Part shown: in pieces, positions 10,791 through 22,900 of the stretch
Position numbering within the stretch: the stretch's first letter is position 1
Layout: each line of letters starts with the position of its first letter
Assembly (NCBI GenBank): GCA_037179335.1
Contig: JAKZHN010000006.1
Location: forward strand, 1,302,001 to 1,366,000
Direction: 5' to 3'
Length of the DNA stretch: 64,000 nt
Source: Cyclaneusma minus
Lineage: Eukaryota; Ascomycota; Leotiomycetes; Marthamycetales; Marthamycetaceae
Notes under the pieces: generated by a model
Seen by the model: only the letters and a program-made list of their open reading frames with translations
Database searches by the model: none
Told to the model about the DNA's origin: nothing
Translations under genes and position numbers: made by a program

Positions 10791-11631
10791 CTCGTAGAGC
10801 GAGGACGTTGATTTATGGAGTTGGTGGCCTGTGGAGGCGGTGGTTTGTAAACGTAAAGAACGTCACGACCACTTCAGTAGTCAACAATATAGGTAGCCGA
10901 TGGTTGACAACCAATCTAAGGTCGACAGCAAGATTGCTAGTCGACAGCCAAATGAGGACTTCGAGATCCGGCAGCAGAATCGAGTATCAACTCAATCGCA
11001 AGAAAGGACAACAAAACCAAGCGACGAATGACCCCTTGTAGCTGAAGTTACTAGCAAAAAGTCTTCCCGACTCCGTCTCAACGCCAGAGCGCGGCTAAGC
11101 TGTAACATGGACTGGTGACGTGCGGTCAGACTCGGCGGGCCTGGCTTTTCCGTAGTAGAAGAGTACGTCGCCGAAGGCTTTCTCGATCTCAGGGGCGTTG
11201 GAGAAAGGCATACTTGTAGTGCTGGGGGAGCGCTTGGAGACAGTGTATTCCGGGAAGTCTTGGTACCTCGTCTTCACGGGATCGCTTGTCTTCTCCGGAT
11301 CGCTTGTTTTTCTCGGGATCGCTGGTCTCCTGACGCCTTGTCGCGGTCGAGTCCCGAGAAGCGCGACGCTTTAAAGGATGGGCGCGAGTAGTCCGGAGGT
11401 GTGGCGGGATTGGGGGAGAAGGCGGGGCTGATTATGGAACTTCATCTGTTGGACTTCATCTGTTGGACTTCATTTGTTGAAATTCACCCTTTGAACCTCA
11501 CCTTTTGAGCTCACGGGTAGAATATTGCAGCAGTACAGAGTCTAGTAAATTTGAACTATATCAAGTGTCTTATCAGCTAGATCTCTCCCATGTAAATCGA
11601 AAATAGATGCCTCACCCGCTAGATCATCACT
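10791..11631. other. Spacer with short tandem repeats
   Basis: Contains three copies of an 18-bp unit GGATCGCTTGTCTTCTCC (11,279-11,330) and three copies of a 14-bp unit ACTTCATCTGTTGG (about 11,439-11,480). A short minus-strand frame at 11,095-11,277 runs through part of it without any recognisable feature. This is the 3' flank of allantoinase. Confidence 0.5.
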
Positions 11632-13332
11632 TCAAATCGTCCTCTTCTCCAAAAGCAGCTCACCGCTTGGCTTTGCCGCAAAGCCCTCCATATCCCTTTT
11701 CTCTCCACCCGCGACATCCGACCTAGCAAACACCCTCCTCCCCCTAACCCAAGTCTCTCTCACCACCCCTCTTAGCTCCTTCCCCGCGTACGGACTCACC
11801 TTATTCCGCCACAACATGCCACCCCTCTCCACCACAAATGTCCCCTTATCATCAAAAACCGCAATATCAGCATCCATGCCCACCTTCAACGCACCCTTCC
11901 TCTGCTGCAACCCCACCTGCTTGGCCGTATTAACACACGTCCACCTCACTACATCCGTAATATCAATCGGGCTGCTCTGGAACAGCTCCTGATTCTGCCG
12001 CCCTACTTCCGTCCACAAAATCGGCAACGCCAAGCCCACGGACGAAACACCACCCCACGCCTTGAAAAAGTTTCCCTTTTCCTTCACCTCTTCGTCGCTG
12101 ATAACATGGTTTGTACCATCTTCATTTTTCGCTTTTCCACCACAGCGGTTCAGATTCACACTGTTGCTTATGCCCTCGAAATTCGCTCGCTCCTTCGCAC
12201 CAACGACATGACCAGGAAGCAGCTTTAGTTCCGGCGTGCAAGGACTATGATCACTTACGACCGTGCTAATCACACTATCTTCTCGTCCTAGCTCTTCCCA
12301 TAGCTTGAGCCGATTCGATTCACTGCGGATGGGTGGACAGCATTTATGTCTTGTGTCGCCTTCTTTGACTTGCTCGGCTGCGAGGGAGAGGTAGTGTGGA
12401 CATGTTTCTGCGCTGATTTTCACGCCTTTTGCGCGTGCTTCGCGAAGCAGCGGAATAGCTTCGATGGCGGAGAGGTGCACAATATGTAATTGCAGAGAAG
12501 GTGCTAGGTGTGCAAGAGACAGGATTTCTTCGATAGCATAGGTTTCGAAGGAGCTAGGGCGGGAGGCGAGGAACGTGTGGTAGGAATTCAGCGGCCCGTC
12601 TGGCACGAGCGGCGGCAGCGGCGAGACCTGCACCTCGTCACCCACCGATTTCGTAATCGGTGGGATCATCTCGGCGTGAAACATAAGCGCCGTAGGCACA
12701 TCTTTCAACTCCCTCATCGCAAGCTCAATATCGGGAGCGCTGACGGCGGGAAATTCGTCCACGCCGCTCTCGATCAGGAAGCCTTTGAAGCCGCGAACAC
12801 CTGCTTCGACGAGAGAGAGGAGCTGCGAGGCATTTCCGGGGATGATGCCTCCATAGAAGCCGACATCAACCCAGCATTTGCCCTGTGCAGCTGCTACCTT
12901 TTCGCGGAGGCCATGGAGGGTGGTAGTGGGAGGAATGGCGTTGAGTGGCATGTCAATCACGGTTGTCACGCCGCCAGATGCGGCGGCACGTGTGCCGGTC
13001 CAGAAACCTTCCCATTCTGTGCGACCGGGCTCGTTGAGGTGGACGTGGGCGTCGACGAGGCCGGGGATGAGGAGGTGAGGGGAGTGGTCGGTGTAAGGTG
13101 TGTTGGCTGGGAAGGAAGAGGGAGGGAGGACGGTGGGGAGGATGGAGGTAATGCGGCCGGTGAGGGTAGAGATTGTGATTGTGACTGGGGAAATCGTCAA
13201 ACTGTCGTGTTCATCGGAGATCACGGCTCTGCTGGAGACCAGCACGATTGTGTCGGAGACATGGTCGAGTGGTGGGGTCGCGTCAGGTGTAGGGTAGGCG
13301 TGAATGGCGTTTGAAGGGTCGTTGAGCACCAT
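11632..13332 (-). CDS. DAL1: Allantoinase
   Basis: Hydrolyses allantoin to allantoate, the first committed step in using purine-derived ureides as nitrogen source. A single exon of 566 residues. I start at the ATG at 13,332; the frame is open 22 codons further upstream but only from a TTG. Amidohydrolase metal ligands are in order: HVH at residues 96-98 in DAHVHLNEPGRTEWEG, the lysine expected to be carboxylated at 183 in GFKGFL, His 219 in MFHAEM, His 286 in HIVHLSA, and Asp 361 in VVSDHSPC. These match cyclic amidohydrolases of the allantoinase/dihydroorotase group; the EPGRTEWEG block and SETCPHYL-type segment favour allantoinase. A polar segment after FEGISNSVN lengthens the protein slightly over yeast Dal1. 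Other ureide genes are not adjacent. Confidence 0.93.
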   Translation of the reverse strand: MVLNDPSNAIHAYPTPDATPPLDHVSDTIVLVSSRAVISDEHDSLTISPVTITISTLTGRITSILPTVLPPSSFPANTPYTDHSPHLLIPGLVDAHVHLNEPGRTEWEGFWTGTRAAASGGVTTVIDMPLNAIPPTTTLHGLREKVAAAQGKCWVDVGFYGGIIPGNASQLLSLVEAGVRGFKGFLIESGVDEFPAVSAPDIELAMRELKDVPTALMFHAEMIPPITKSVGDEVQVSPLPPLVPDGPLNSYHTFLASRPSSFETYAIEEILSLAHLAPSLQLHIVHLSAIEAIPLLREARAKGVKISAETCPHYLSLAAEQVKEGDTRHKCCPPIRSESNRLKLWEELGREDSVISTVVSDHSPCTPELKLLPGHVVGAKERANFEGISNSVNLNRCGGKAKNEDGTNHVISDEEVKEKGNFFKAWGGVSSVGLALPILWTEVGRQNQELFQSSPIDITDVVRWTCVNTAKQVGLQQRKGALKVGMDADIAVFDDKGTFVVERGGMLWRNKVSPYAGKELRGVVRETWVRGRRVFARSDVAGGEKRDMEGFAAKPSGELLLEKRTI

Positions 13333-14599
13333 CGTAAAAGCAGTCTGCCAAAATGTAACCAAAATTCGAGTAGGACAAAAATATCTCGAGGAGGACAAGG
13401 AGGAATGAAGCTCTCCAGACCCAAAAATGGCTCAATTGGAGCTCTCCCAACTCTCTTTCACGTGGGAGTCAGTTAGCTTTGATAAGAGAGATAAGGAAAG
13501 ATAAGGGGTTCCGTATTCGGTCGTCCCAGAAATCCACGAACAAAGGCGTTGTTTTCTGCAATTGTAAGCTCAGAACTCGCAGACTTGAACAAAGTAGAAG
13601 AAGAGAAGAAGAGAAGAAGAGAACAAGAAGGAGATCAACAGATCACCACCTCAGCAAACCCTTGGACCCACAATTCGGCAGTCAGGGGCCATCTGTGGGG
13701 TGCATTATCTCTCCCGTTCGATGTCGGTATTTGGCACCTTGGACCCTTATCTTTGAGACAGAGCCACTCAAACTCAGGACTACATTGATCTTGATCCAGA
13801 CAGGCCGCTGAGGAGCTGTCTGCTCAGGCTTCAGAAAAACGAACCATGGGCCGTGGTATCATGGCGTGGTTTTGGCTGGAGAGGCATTTCTGATCGATTC
13901 GCGGCTCGTTGGTAGTGTCGAGACGGCGTTGATTGAGGCTACTTATCTCAAGCGCGTCATGACCCGCGTTCCGATAGATCCGGATCTGATTTGAAGTGAC
14001 CGAGCATCGAATCTCCCGTGTCTTGTCCATCGGGTCGGGCAAGTCGACGACTCGACCGAGTCTTCATATCGATTGTTTCAGGCATATCCCAGCGTCGTTC
14101 GCTCATGGTGGACGTTGGTTGGGTGGTGGAAGAACATGGGTCGTCTAAAAGCGTTGTGCGGTGCGACGAAGCCATGGCAACTTGAAAACCACGGCACAAC
14201 CGGGGAAATGTTTTTTCCTGAGCTGGATGGACTTTTGAGTGAAGACCATCCTTTCACACCGTCACTTCAACTTTTCCACAAATCTCTACCTATATAACTC
14301 GCACCCTACAGCGCTGTCAACAAACCGAGCCGAGATTGTCGCTGATTATTACAAGCGCAGCTACTAATTTGTTCTAGAAGTGCTTCCGCTGATACTGGCC
14401 TACTGCGAACTGAAATCTCACAAGGGCCTTCACTTATCCCAATCGCTTGAATTTCTCTTAATCAGTTATATTCCTTCTGTCACTCATATTTTCTCAAGTC
14501 ACTTGCGATTTACACTTCGCTCAGTTACTCGGATTTCTCCTGTTTCTTCCGCTTCGTGTCTCTTCCTTCTCGCCATGTCCCCCCAAGTCCAACAAACGC
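13333..14599. other. Promoter side of allantoinase and gene-free spacer
   Basis: No supported gene. The stretch 13,590-13,640 is GAA/GAGAAGAA-rich. A pyrimidine-rich run near 14,470-14,580 leads to a short ATG frame at 14,575 that ends after 45 codons; it has no motif and I do not call it. Confidence 0.4.
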
Positions 14600-16920
14600 C
14601 ACCTAAAATCTCCCCCTCATCTCCATCCTCAACCCAACATCCTCTTCCCATGGTGTCATCTTTACTCGCGCTGCATCAGTTGTTTCATCCTGATCGTTCT
14701 CCAAATTAGTGTCTTCCGTCTCGCGATATTTCAAGGTTGCCAGGGCCGTATCTTTCAAGATGATCGGACCTCCGTCCATACCGCCACCTCCTACTCGCCG
14801 TTGCACCAAGGATCCCAGATATCAGGGGTTTTTCTGGCTGTACAAGATCCAACGGAGTGTTTCGTGAGACCAAGTGACTGGGGACTGAGATCTCCGGCTT
14901 GTCCGCAGACAAATTCTTCCTCGCTGGACGTGTTGAGCGGCGCTTGTGGATCGCCTTTGCGGCCATCGATCTCAATGAGTGTTCTCTCGGCTTTCAGGGC
15001 GACGACATCGTCGGGATCCAGGCACCGGCTACTGGCGAACCTGGGGTCATTGGTATTGCCGAGCTCTTGCACGGGCGAAGGGCCACGAGATCGCTGCTGG
15101 TGTGGTCGAGTGGCCTCAGCTCAGTGGTACCACTCAGCAAAGCCTGTGGGCAGGCACACATATGACATGAGGGAACAAGCTCAGGTAGAATAGAGCGCTG
15201 CCTGCGGGATGTCCTGGAGTAGTTTCTGGGGAGAGTCGAAGCTGGAAAACGTCCATCACCCAATTGTGGGGAATGAGAATAGGCATAGTAAGCAGGTACG
15301 TCCAGGTGTCATCCGCGGCCTGTGGGAGCGCCAAGTCAAGCTCTATCTGAGTGAGATCCAAAGTGATGATGTCGGTCCTTGTGAAGAACATAGTGATTGG
15401 GGATGAGTGGTGGTGGAGAATCGACGGCGACTCCAGCCTTCGGGAAGTCTTGACTCTTTGAGACTGACTTGAATGTGATCAAGGGGGTCAGGGGTAATTG
15501 TGGCGTAGTGGCGGCGGATTCGGCACCTTCGAACACCCCTGCAAGCTTCGGTCGCTTTTTCTCCTTGCTTCTGGAGACGTTGGAGAATGGCCGTACACAA
15601 TATCGCGGATGGAGTCGATGTTCTTCTGAGTCGTTCCCGCAACGCTACCTGTCACTCTTGAGACTCCGGGAAGAAGGCTCGACGTAGATCCGAACGCGAT
15701 GTTTTGCCCGAGTACCAGATCTTGCTGGAGTCGCCCAAAGCTGGAGGCGGAAGTACACGGCGGTCGTCGAGGATGGAGGTCGCGGCGGGCGGATAGGACG
15801 GCTGTTCTCGAAACGGCAGACATGATGCACTTTGATACGGTTCCGGAGGCGAGTGGGCGGTGCATGAAAGGAGAAGTCAGGCCTGTAGTAAGGCGGTGCA
15901 TGGCTGACCGATGTACCGAGAGTAGGAATTGGCCCTCATATAGGCTTTCGGCAGGACGTCGCGTGCTGGAGGTAGATGGTGTAAGATCGAGAGCGTTAAT
16001 GACCCAATAATCGGGCACGAGAATGGGTAGGACGAGAAGATAAGACCACGTATCGTCTGGGACGTAGGGCAGAGCGTCCCAGAATCAATATTCGGTGAGG
16101 CGACTCGGACGAAGCCCACGTACTTCTTGGTCTCGCCTAAGAACGATTTCTCGCAGGCCGAAGAATGTGCATCTTGCAACTCGCTTGTGATTCCCAGCTT
16201 GTCCATAGGCTGCTCGTGGTTCGGAGATCGGAGTGCTCAAGTTCTCAGGTTCTTAGACATGTAGTCAAAGAGAGGGTACTTGAGCAGCTTTGGCATATTC
16301 TTTGACCGCCTTGGGGCTCCTGTTCGGCTGGTTCCAGAAAGTCTTGGGATCTCTAATGGCGTCCATGGCCGAAGTAGTCCTTCGCGCTCTCGATTAATCT
16401 GTTGTTAGATCCGGGATCGCTCGTGTCAGGAGGCCCCTCCGCCTACGCTCGGTATTGCTCGGCTGTCTCTCATTCGGGTGTCCAGTACCATGCGTCTTTT
16501 GTCTTGTTGGAGTCGCCGCCCGTACGCTCGGCGTTGATGCTGTCCATGAAGAAACCCCTGAAATCTTAGCTGGTACGTTCTTGCGTGTACCGACAAGGTG
16601 TCTCCGCGATCAAGACGCGAAAGAATTCGGTGAAGCCGAGTTTCGGATCCAGTGGTCGCGCGGTCTCGCGGTTCGAAGTTGCCGAGGTTTGTGTCGGGGC
16701 AGACTGCAAGACGGGTGCGCCGTTCGGAAGCGGACTGAGGCTGGTGAACAATGTTGAGCTGCTCTGTCTCCCAGACGTTGCAGCTCTTAGTCAGTCTGCT
16801 GCTTCACACAGAGACGCATGATCCCTTTCGAATCCATGGTCACCTCTGTGCCATCGAACGTCGTCTTCCACTCCCTCGGAGTATCTCTAAGCTTAGAGAC
16901 TGCAAGGACATATGCTGCCT
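14600..16920 (-). pseudogene. Decayed protein-coding region, unrecognised, minus strand
   Basis: The minus strand shows pieces that read as protein but no intact gene. Near 16,920-16,850 there is LRDTPREWKTTFDGTEVTMD; near 16,560-16,480 GFFMDSINAERTGGDSNK and DAWYWTPE, then in the same frame TGA (16,470-16,472) and TAG (16,443-16,445), both one C-to-T change from a sense codon. Further on come a shift of frame to KTFWNQPNRSPKAVKEYAK, and SCEKSFLGETKKYVGF near 16,160-16,110. Two related segments, DDTWSYLLVLPILVPDYWV (about 16,055-15,999) and DDTWTYLLTMPILIPHNWV (about 15,318-15,262), suggest two diverged copies of one gene. The 3' end near 14,610-14,750 reads TALATLKYRETEDTNLEND. I cannot name the family. 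Confidence 0.4.
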
Positions 16921-17056
16921 TGGTTTTTTGTGGAAAAAAATGTTGAGAATTGCTTGAAGCATAAGTACAAAAGGAAAAAGAGCTCTGGAATGAGCATGAT
17001 CAACGAGTAATTTATACTAGGCAATAGAATGATTTGCGACTGGAATTATTCCCACA

Positions 17057-17641
17057 TCACCTATATATAGTCAGTAGATAGGTACTTTGGGGGGCTGGAA
17101 AGGGGCTTCTGACTTTCACTTGGAGAATGGAGAATGTAATTGAGTAGCGTGCCTGGCAAGAACAAAGGTCATCGAGATTCTCCAACGCTTTTGTATTCGA
17201 TGAGGTCTTCCGATATATTAAATTCTGGGTGTTTTCGGAAGACCGTCCCCAGGTCGCGCAGTCTTGTTTGTTTGTCGAATCGTTGTTTGAGGGAACGTCG
17301 AGGCCGACGGCTTCTCTAACTCCAGCTGCGTTTGTATTTGTGTCGAGATGCTTGGTACACAATTGCTCAAAACAAGCATGAAAGTTTCCATCCGAAAGTT
17401 GTGCAAGCCAGAAACACGGGAGTTTGACTAAACGATCCGCAATTGAGTATTGCGTCGTTTGATCTCCCATCTGAGTATCAAACCAACACAAGAATGCCAA
17501 TAACTCAGTTTGCAAACTATCTTCCCTCTTTGCAATATTAGCAAAGAAGTTGCAAACGTTCCCTGCCCCCTGGTAGATTTTGAGCTCGTTTGATTGCCAT
17601 CTTACCGAGGCCCATACTACACATCCTGTCGTGGTTTGCAT
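17057..17641 (-). CDS. Hypothetical 194-residue open frame
   Basis: An uninterrupted minus-strand frame with ATG at 17,641, downstream of the transcription factor gene on the same strand. No signal peptide, membrane segment, motif or family resemblance is visible; cysteines are scattered (about 10). A frame of this length is near what chance allows in a window of this size, so it may be only part of a 3' flank. Confidence 0.25.
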   Translation of the reverse strand: MQTTTGCVVWASVRWQSNELKIYQGAGNVCNFFANIAKREDSLQTELLAFLCWFDTQMGDQTTQYSIADRLVKLPCFWLAQLSDGNFHACFEQLCTKHLDTNTNAAGVREAVGLDVPSNNDSTNKQDCATWGRSSENTQNLIYRKTSSNTKALENLDDLCSCQARYSITFSILQVKVRSPFPAPQSTYLLTIYR

Positions 17642-17729
17642 ACAATCTATCCTTCAGTACAATATCATGGTGTTTTCACGAAGTCCAGTCTCTCCTGGAC
17701 ATGTTCGCACGACCAGGTTTGTATTGATT

Positions 17730-19942
17730 CTATCTCAATGCATTCAAATCTACGAAACACCTGCCCCCAATTAACGCCCTAAAAATATCCTCCTCAGCCC
17801 CTTCATTCCCACGCCCTATTCCCTTCTCCACACCCTCACAAGGGCCGGAGGCCCCTAGCCTCAGCTCTCCCCAACTACTTTCCCTCCTCCACCACCCCTT
17901 CTTCCAAATCTGTTCCCAAACCTTACCAACAGCATGCTTTTCCCTTCCCTCTCTCCACTCTCCCCCAAACCATGTCCTCGCAACCACCAAAGGGAAATGC
18001 AGACTATTTGGTCCACTCCCATCATCTGCCAGTATGTGGCGTGCCAAATATGGTAAAGTTTGCGCTAGATTATTCGCAAACGCATTCAATAGCTCGTTTT
18101 TCTGAAACTGTAAAGGCAGGGGCTCGATATCTGGGAATAGACTCGCTGTGTCGTGTGCGCTGTGTGAGTATGGTATTAAATGAGCGAGGGTAGTAGGAAT
18201 ATGATGTGCTCGTGTTTGTGTGTAATAGTGGATGTGGGCATGTAATTGCCGAATCACACTGTGTAGCAGAATGAGCACAGCCCAGAAATACGCATGCATG
18301 AGCGCTATTTCGAGATTTGGGAATTCGAGGCCGAAACAGGGCAAATTGTCGCTGTTTGCGCCGAGTGCTGGGGGCGTATTGGGTGCTGAAAGAGATGTGT
18401 GTGGTGTGGGTGGAGAGAAATGGCCTCCTTGGCTTGGAAACGGAGTGGGTGTGGCGGGTGCGAAGGGGATGGCAAAAGAGATTTCTGGGCTGAGGTACGG
18501 GGAGGAAGTACTGTGGGAGCGGCTATGGTATGAGGAATTGAAAGTAGCGGATGTGTCGGGCGTAGCTGGCGCGGCTGGCCAATAATACGGCATGGGAGTG
18601 CTGGTACGTTGTGGGAGAAGGGCTTGCCAGCGTGCGAGAGCTTCGTCAATGTAGCTGGCGCCTTTCAGCCAAACGATAAAATCAGTTGCCGTTCTTTCGG
18701 GTGTTTGAAACGCGGGCACGGAGTGTTGTGGGTAAGAGGAGGCGGAGAGAATGCTGCGGGCTTGAGAGAATAAAGCGGGCAGAAGGGTGGTGATGCCGAG
18801 TAGTTCGTCGAGAGGCGTTTTGGGGACGAGATCCCAGGGGCGAGAGAGCCATTCTGGAGAAGAGAGGAAGGTATCTTGGCGTTGGGTTATGGCGTGGAAA
18901 ATCTGGATGGGGAGAAGCTCTTTAGCGTCTCATTCGATGTGAGAAGTTTTGAGAAAGTGAAAGAGAGTAGATGGAGTGAGAAGCTGTATGGCTTACGGCG
19001 AGGGAACGAAATCGTGAGAATATCTGGTGTTCTGGAAATTTTTGGAACCCCGTGGGTCCAAGTTGTCTTATAATGGATACGCTACCTTCGAGGAACGTCT
19101 CCCAAGCCTCTGTTTGCCCCAAGTTTCGGAGCTGCTCCTGCATTCATCAGTACATGATGAAATTCGATCTGTGACTCAGGGGCTATATCCACATACATCT
19201 GGATGCTGCGGACGATGTATCTCGTATAGAAACAGACACATTGATCCGATAAGACAAGTGGTCGAAGTTATTAAGCCCGGCTCTCGAATGGCTGCTGCAA
19301 CTTTCCCTAATGCTTCTGTATTCTTTGTTGCAGCCTGTCCGACAGCTCCAACGTCTTGGGTAGACATGCCAAGACGCGTCAAACACACAGCTGTCAGGGA
19401 ACTCGATAAAGCCCCACTGCCGCTAGCCAGCTTCTTGATGTTGTCTGCCAGTAGACTCGACGAACTGTTTCCAGGACTTCGACTAGGTGTGATTGGACCA
19501 GATCCACCCAGACTGGGCTCAAGATCTGAGAGTGTGTATTCTGTGCCATTGCTTGTGATGTGGAATTTGCATGACGAAGAACCGTGCGAATCATACAGGG
19601 GGAAGGGCAACTGCACCATGACCGTCTTTGTCTCCGGATTGCTGGGACTTCGCGATTTTCGGGCTCGTCGGATCGACTCTAACCGATGGGGATGCGAACT
19701 GCATCGTCCTTGGTCTTCGATAGTTCCTATGATGAAAGTCCGTTCCCGTTCGTACTGGCAATCGCGTTTATTGTCGGTACACCTCTTGCATGAAGGTTTC
19801 TGTAAGTCGCACTGTACGACAGTGTGGTTCTTTAGTCAAGGGTCTTGGGATTGACACAGCGCTATGGTAACTTCTGGCTCACCTTTGCTCGTCTCACTCG
19901 GCAGGCGTTACAGCCCTTGAATTTGCCAGGGACACCAACCAT
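17730..19942 (-). CDS. Zn2Cys6 transcription factor with fungal-specific C-terminal domain
   Basis: Four exons on the minus strand: 19,942-19,883, 19,811-19,197, 19,137-18,997 and 18,917-17,730. The introns (71, 59 and 79 bp) have GT..AG ends and keep frame, giving 667 residues. The first intron lies inside the zinc cluster. Joined, the cysteines fall at 11, 14, 21, 28, 31 and 38 (CNACRVRRAK, then CDLQKPSCKRC and TDNKRDC), the standard C-x2-C-x6-C-x6-C-x2-C-x6-C DNA-binding domain. After a Ser/Pro-rich linker, the sequence EQLRNLGQTEAWETFLEGS, FRSLALLPIQIFHAIT and PWDLVPKTPLDELLGI resembles the Fungal_trans_2 type regulatory region rather than the Gal4/MHR type. It should be a sequence-specific nuclear regulator; its target genes cannot be told. 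The Pro/Ser/Thr stretch near residues 430-510 is probably disordered. Confidence 0.85.
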
Positions 19943-22900
19943 GGTAACAGTGGGAACTTGATGGAGAAAGGGGCGGAGATTTGGAGGCTACAGGGTGTCT
20001 CGATGATGAAACTTGATGGTATGATGGAGTGTTACGAGACAGTACATCTCGGGTTGGATGCATGAAATAAGGCAGGAGGATCTTGAGGCTGACTCAATGA
20101 AACAACGAAATTGCGGAGACCAAACTAGCAGAAATATGAGGAAAGAATGTGAACCTAAGTTAGAAGTTCTTTCAATAACGGCCCCACGGCATGTGGAGTA
20201 TGAACAGGGGAAGACCCACCAGTAAGGCTGAAGTTAGGTAGAAATCAGGCTCACCGGTAAAGAATTGAGCTCGCTGAGTGGTCAAGATCCGAGTTTGTAC
20301 CTACCGACCCCAAAGGGTTGCCTAGCGCATTGCTGGGGAGAACAGGGGGTAGCGGACTGTTCCGAGCGGGCCCCAGTCTTTCCACCTTGACGACAGGCCC
20401 CACGATGAGTACATCGCCAATCACAACTATTTGTAGATGATTGGAGGATTTGCTTCCTTGTGCCTACTCGAATCATGGTGCCAAGTCGGTACGAGGTACT
20501 CTTGGACACGCCGTCACCAGTATGGGGAGCTGCAAACCTCCACAGCCATTCTCATGTAGGGTTCCCCTGGATTTCCCGTGGAGGATTAATTGGCAACAAG
20601 CTTCGGAGAGTAGTACATGTATATCGAGATCCTCTGACTCTTAACCTGGCTCCCCACCTGACAGCCCACCTGACTGGATCCCCCAGGGCTCCTCTCGAAC
20701 AAGTCCAGTCATGTCCACCGATTTTCAAGTTAGTGGGGTGAATGGACCCCAAGTTTTGAGCTCAGTGATACTATCGATGGATCATGGGTCTCCGAGTATT
20801 CCTCCATGCTAGTTGGATCGCAAAAGCGGAAAAGGCTGGCCGATTGCCGTCATGAAGCCATTGCAAACGGAGCGGTCAGCGATGAGAGCGTGGTATGGTC
20901 AATCTCTAGCATCAGAACAGACGTAGATAGTATCAAACACAACTGAACACTTGAAAGACAAACGGGATCCACCGATTAAGATCGTGATGTATGACAGCTC
21001 AAGAAGATGGCGGAAGTGGCTTTGTGTTGTGGTGATAAACTTCCTGCGGCCCGCCGTCGCCGAACTTTTGCGCCCATCGGGCCTGTCACGCACTTGACCA
21101 ATTACTGGGTAGGAATACACTGAATAGAAACATGTCGGGTTCGCCGAGTCCGACGGTGTGAAAAAACAATAACCGCGAAGAACAATGCATGATTCATGAA
21201 AAAGAGATGTCGAGAGAAACTTGAGTAGAAATCTCAGTTATCAGTACATGTACCTCGCTCGGGGTTTCCAGCCCCCATACCCCGTCTTTTCGGTGGATCG
21301 ACACGACAATCACCGAGCTGGATTACATAAAATCCAGTCGTGGGTATCGAAACTTCAATGTTGAAAAACCTCTGCGCTTTGATATAGTAGGAGCACTAAT
21401 AACTTTCCAACAACTTACAAAAGTGAATCTGACGTTTGAATATAGTAAGCCCGAGCTTCCAAAATTAATAAATTCGAAGCCTAGGAAACAACATATCGGA
21501 CTTTGAAACACTTAGCTTCTCCCCCTCAACGACCTCACTGCTGGCCAGGGTATCCCTACCTTGTCCTTACCTTATTTCCAATTGATATGTTGAATGTTCT
21601 CGTCACCGCACTGAGCGGACTGCGGCGCAGCACGCTATGATCCCCCCACATATCAACAACACATAGCTCGTGGCAGACCACGACTCAGACCCGGTCTCCA
21701 GCGGTCCAGTCCCAGCCACCAGGTGTCAAAATCCAACCCGTCCATTCGGAATTGGGGCTTCGCCCTCAGTGGGTCAGCCCTCAGTGAGTCAGCCCTGTCT
21801 TCCTTACTCCACTCTCGAGCCCGTCACAGCTGTTACACCCGTACGGTCGTACCGACGGCTGATATCTCCAAGAACGCCAGAAACACCTTAAGCGCATAGA
21901 GCCCGTCGGCCAGGCTGGAGCTATAGTGGCTTGGAAGAAACGGTTCCTGAATGGCTTCGGCAATGGCTTGATAATTCCTCTGAGACGCATCTGCGTACAG
22001 GATGACGGTTTGGCCGAATTTCGCAAGGCTTGTGAGACGATGGGATTTGGGAATGGTGGCATAGGTGTCTTCCTTCTGCGACGGCGATGCCGTTGCCGCA
22101 GATGTTGTGAGATGCTGTGGCTTGAGGATGAGATGCGTGCTTTCTGATAGCCTAGAAGGTTGTGTGAAGTGGCATGATCTTTGGAAATGGAGACCTGGTC
22201 TTGCGGCTCTGTTCAACAAGCAAGTTGAGATCTTGATCCTTGCTCAGGCTCTTTCTTGCTGCTGTGGCCATTGCGCAGTGGGCATTGGTTTTCCTGGTCA
22301 GAAGTCTTGTCTAGCAGTACGCGTGCTTGTTGGAATCTGGACTTTTGAGATACCTACGCAGAAGTCAGCATGAGAATATTTTAAAAATTCGTATTGGGAT
22401 TTGCCTGCGAAGCCTTCCAGGTATGTTGTGGGCTTTCTCGCTTTTCTTTGCATTTCATTACTCTGTTGTATTCTTATCGTGGCTCATGTGATGCATTTGC
22501 TATCACTTTCCAGACTCGGCGTCGTTGCATACTTTGCATAGTCGACCGGGGATCTCGGGGGGGTTGTCTTCTTCCATGGCTGCCTCTGAATTTTTTGTTG
22601 TGGCGTACTTCTGTGTTTAGCGGACATAAGTAAGGGCTCCATCACATGACACGTCCGTATGATCTGCAAGTCGCTCGTGAGGCCTGGATGAGGTGGTTGC
22701 TTCCACGGCCATGTCAGATGTTTGCGAGTCGACCCTCTGAGGAATTCGCTAGTTGCAGGCCAGGCACTGGACCCAAAGGTTGTTGTTGTCCTGGTCAAGT
22801 GACGGTCGAGTGATGGGCCTGCCTCCTGTCACCTTGTTATCCGGCTCCAGTTGTGGTCTGCGTGATGATGTGACTGCCCGGTGATGGGTTCTCTCACTGA

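Noticed and set aside
14575..14709. Short ATG frame after a pyrimidine-rich leader
   Set aside because: Only 45 codons, low-complexity Ser/Pro, ends without a donor site that leads to a convincing next exon.
21833..22219. 128-codon minus-strand frame containing SLAKFGQTVILYADASQRN
   Set aside because: The frame opens with TTG and has no ATG; no splice-supported upstream exon was found. It could be an exon relic, but I cannot support it.
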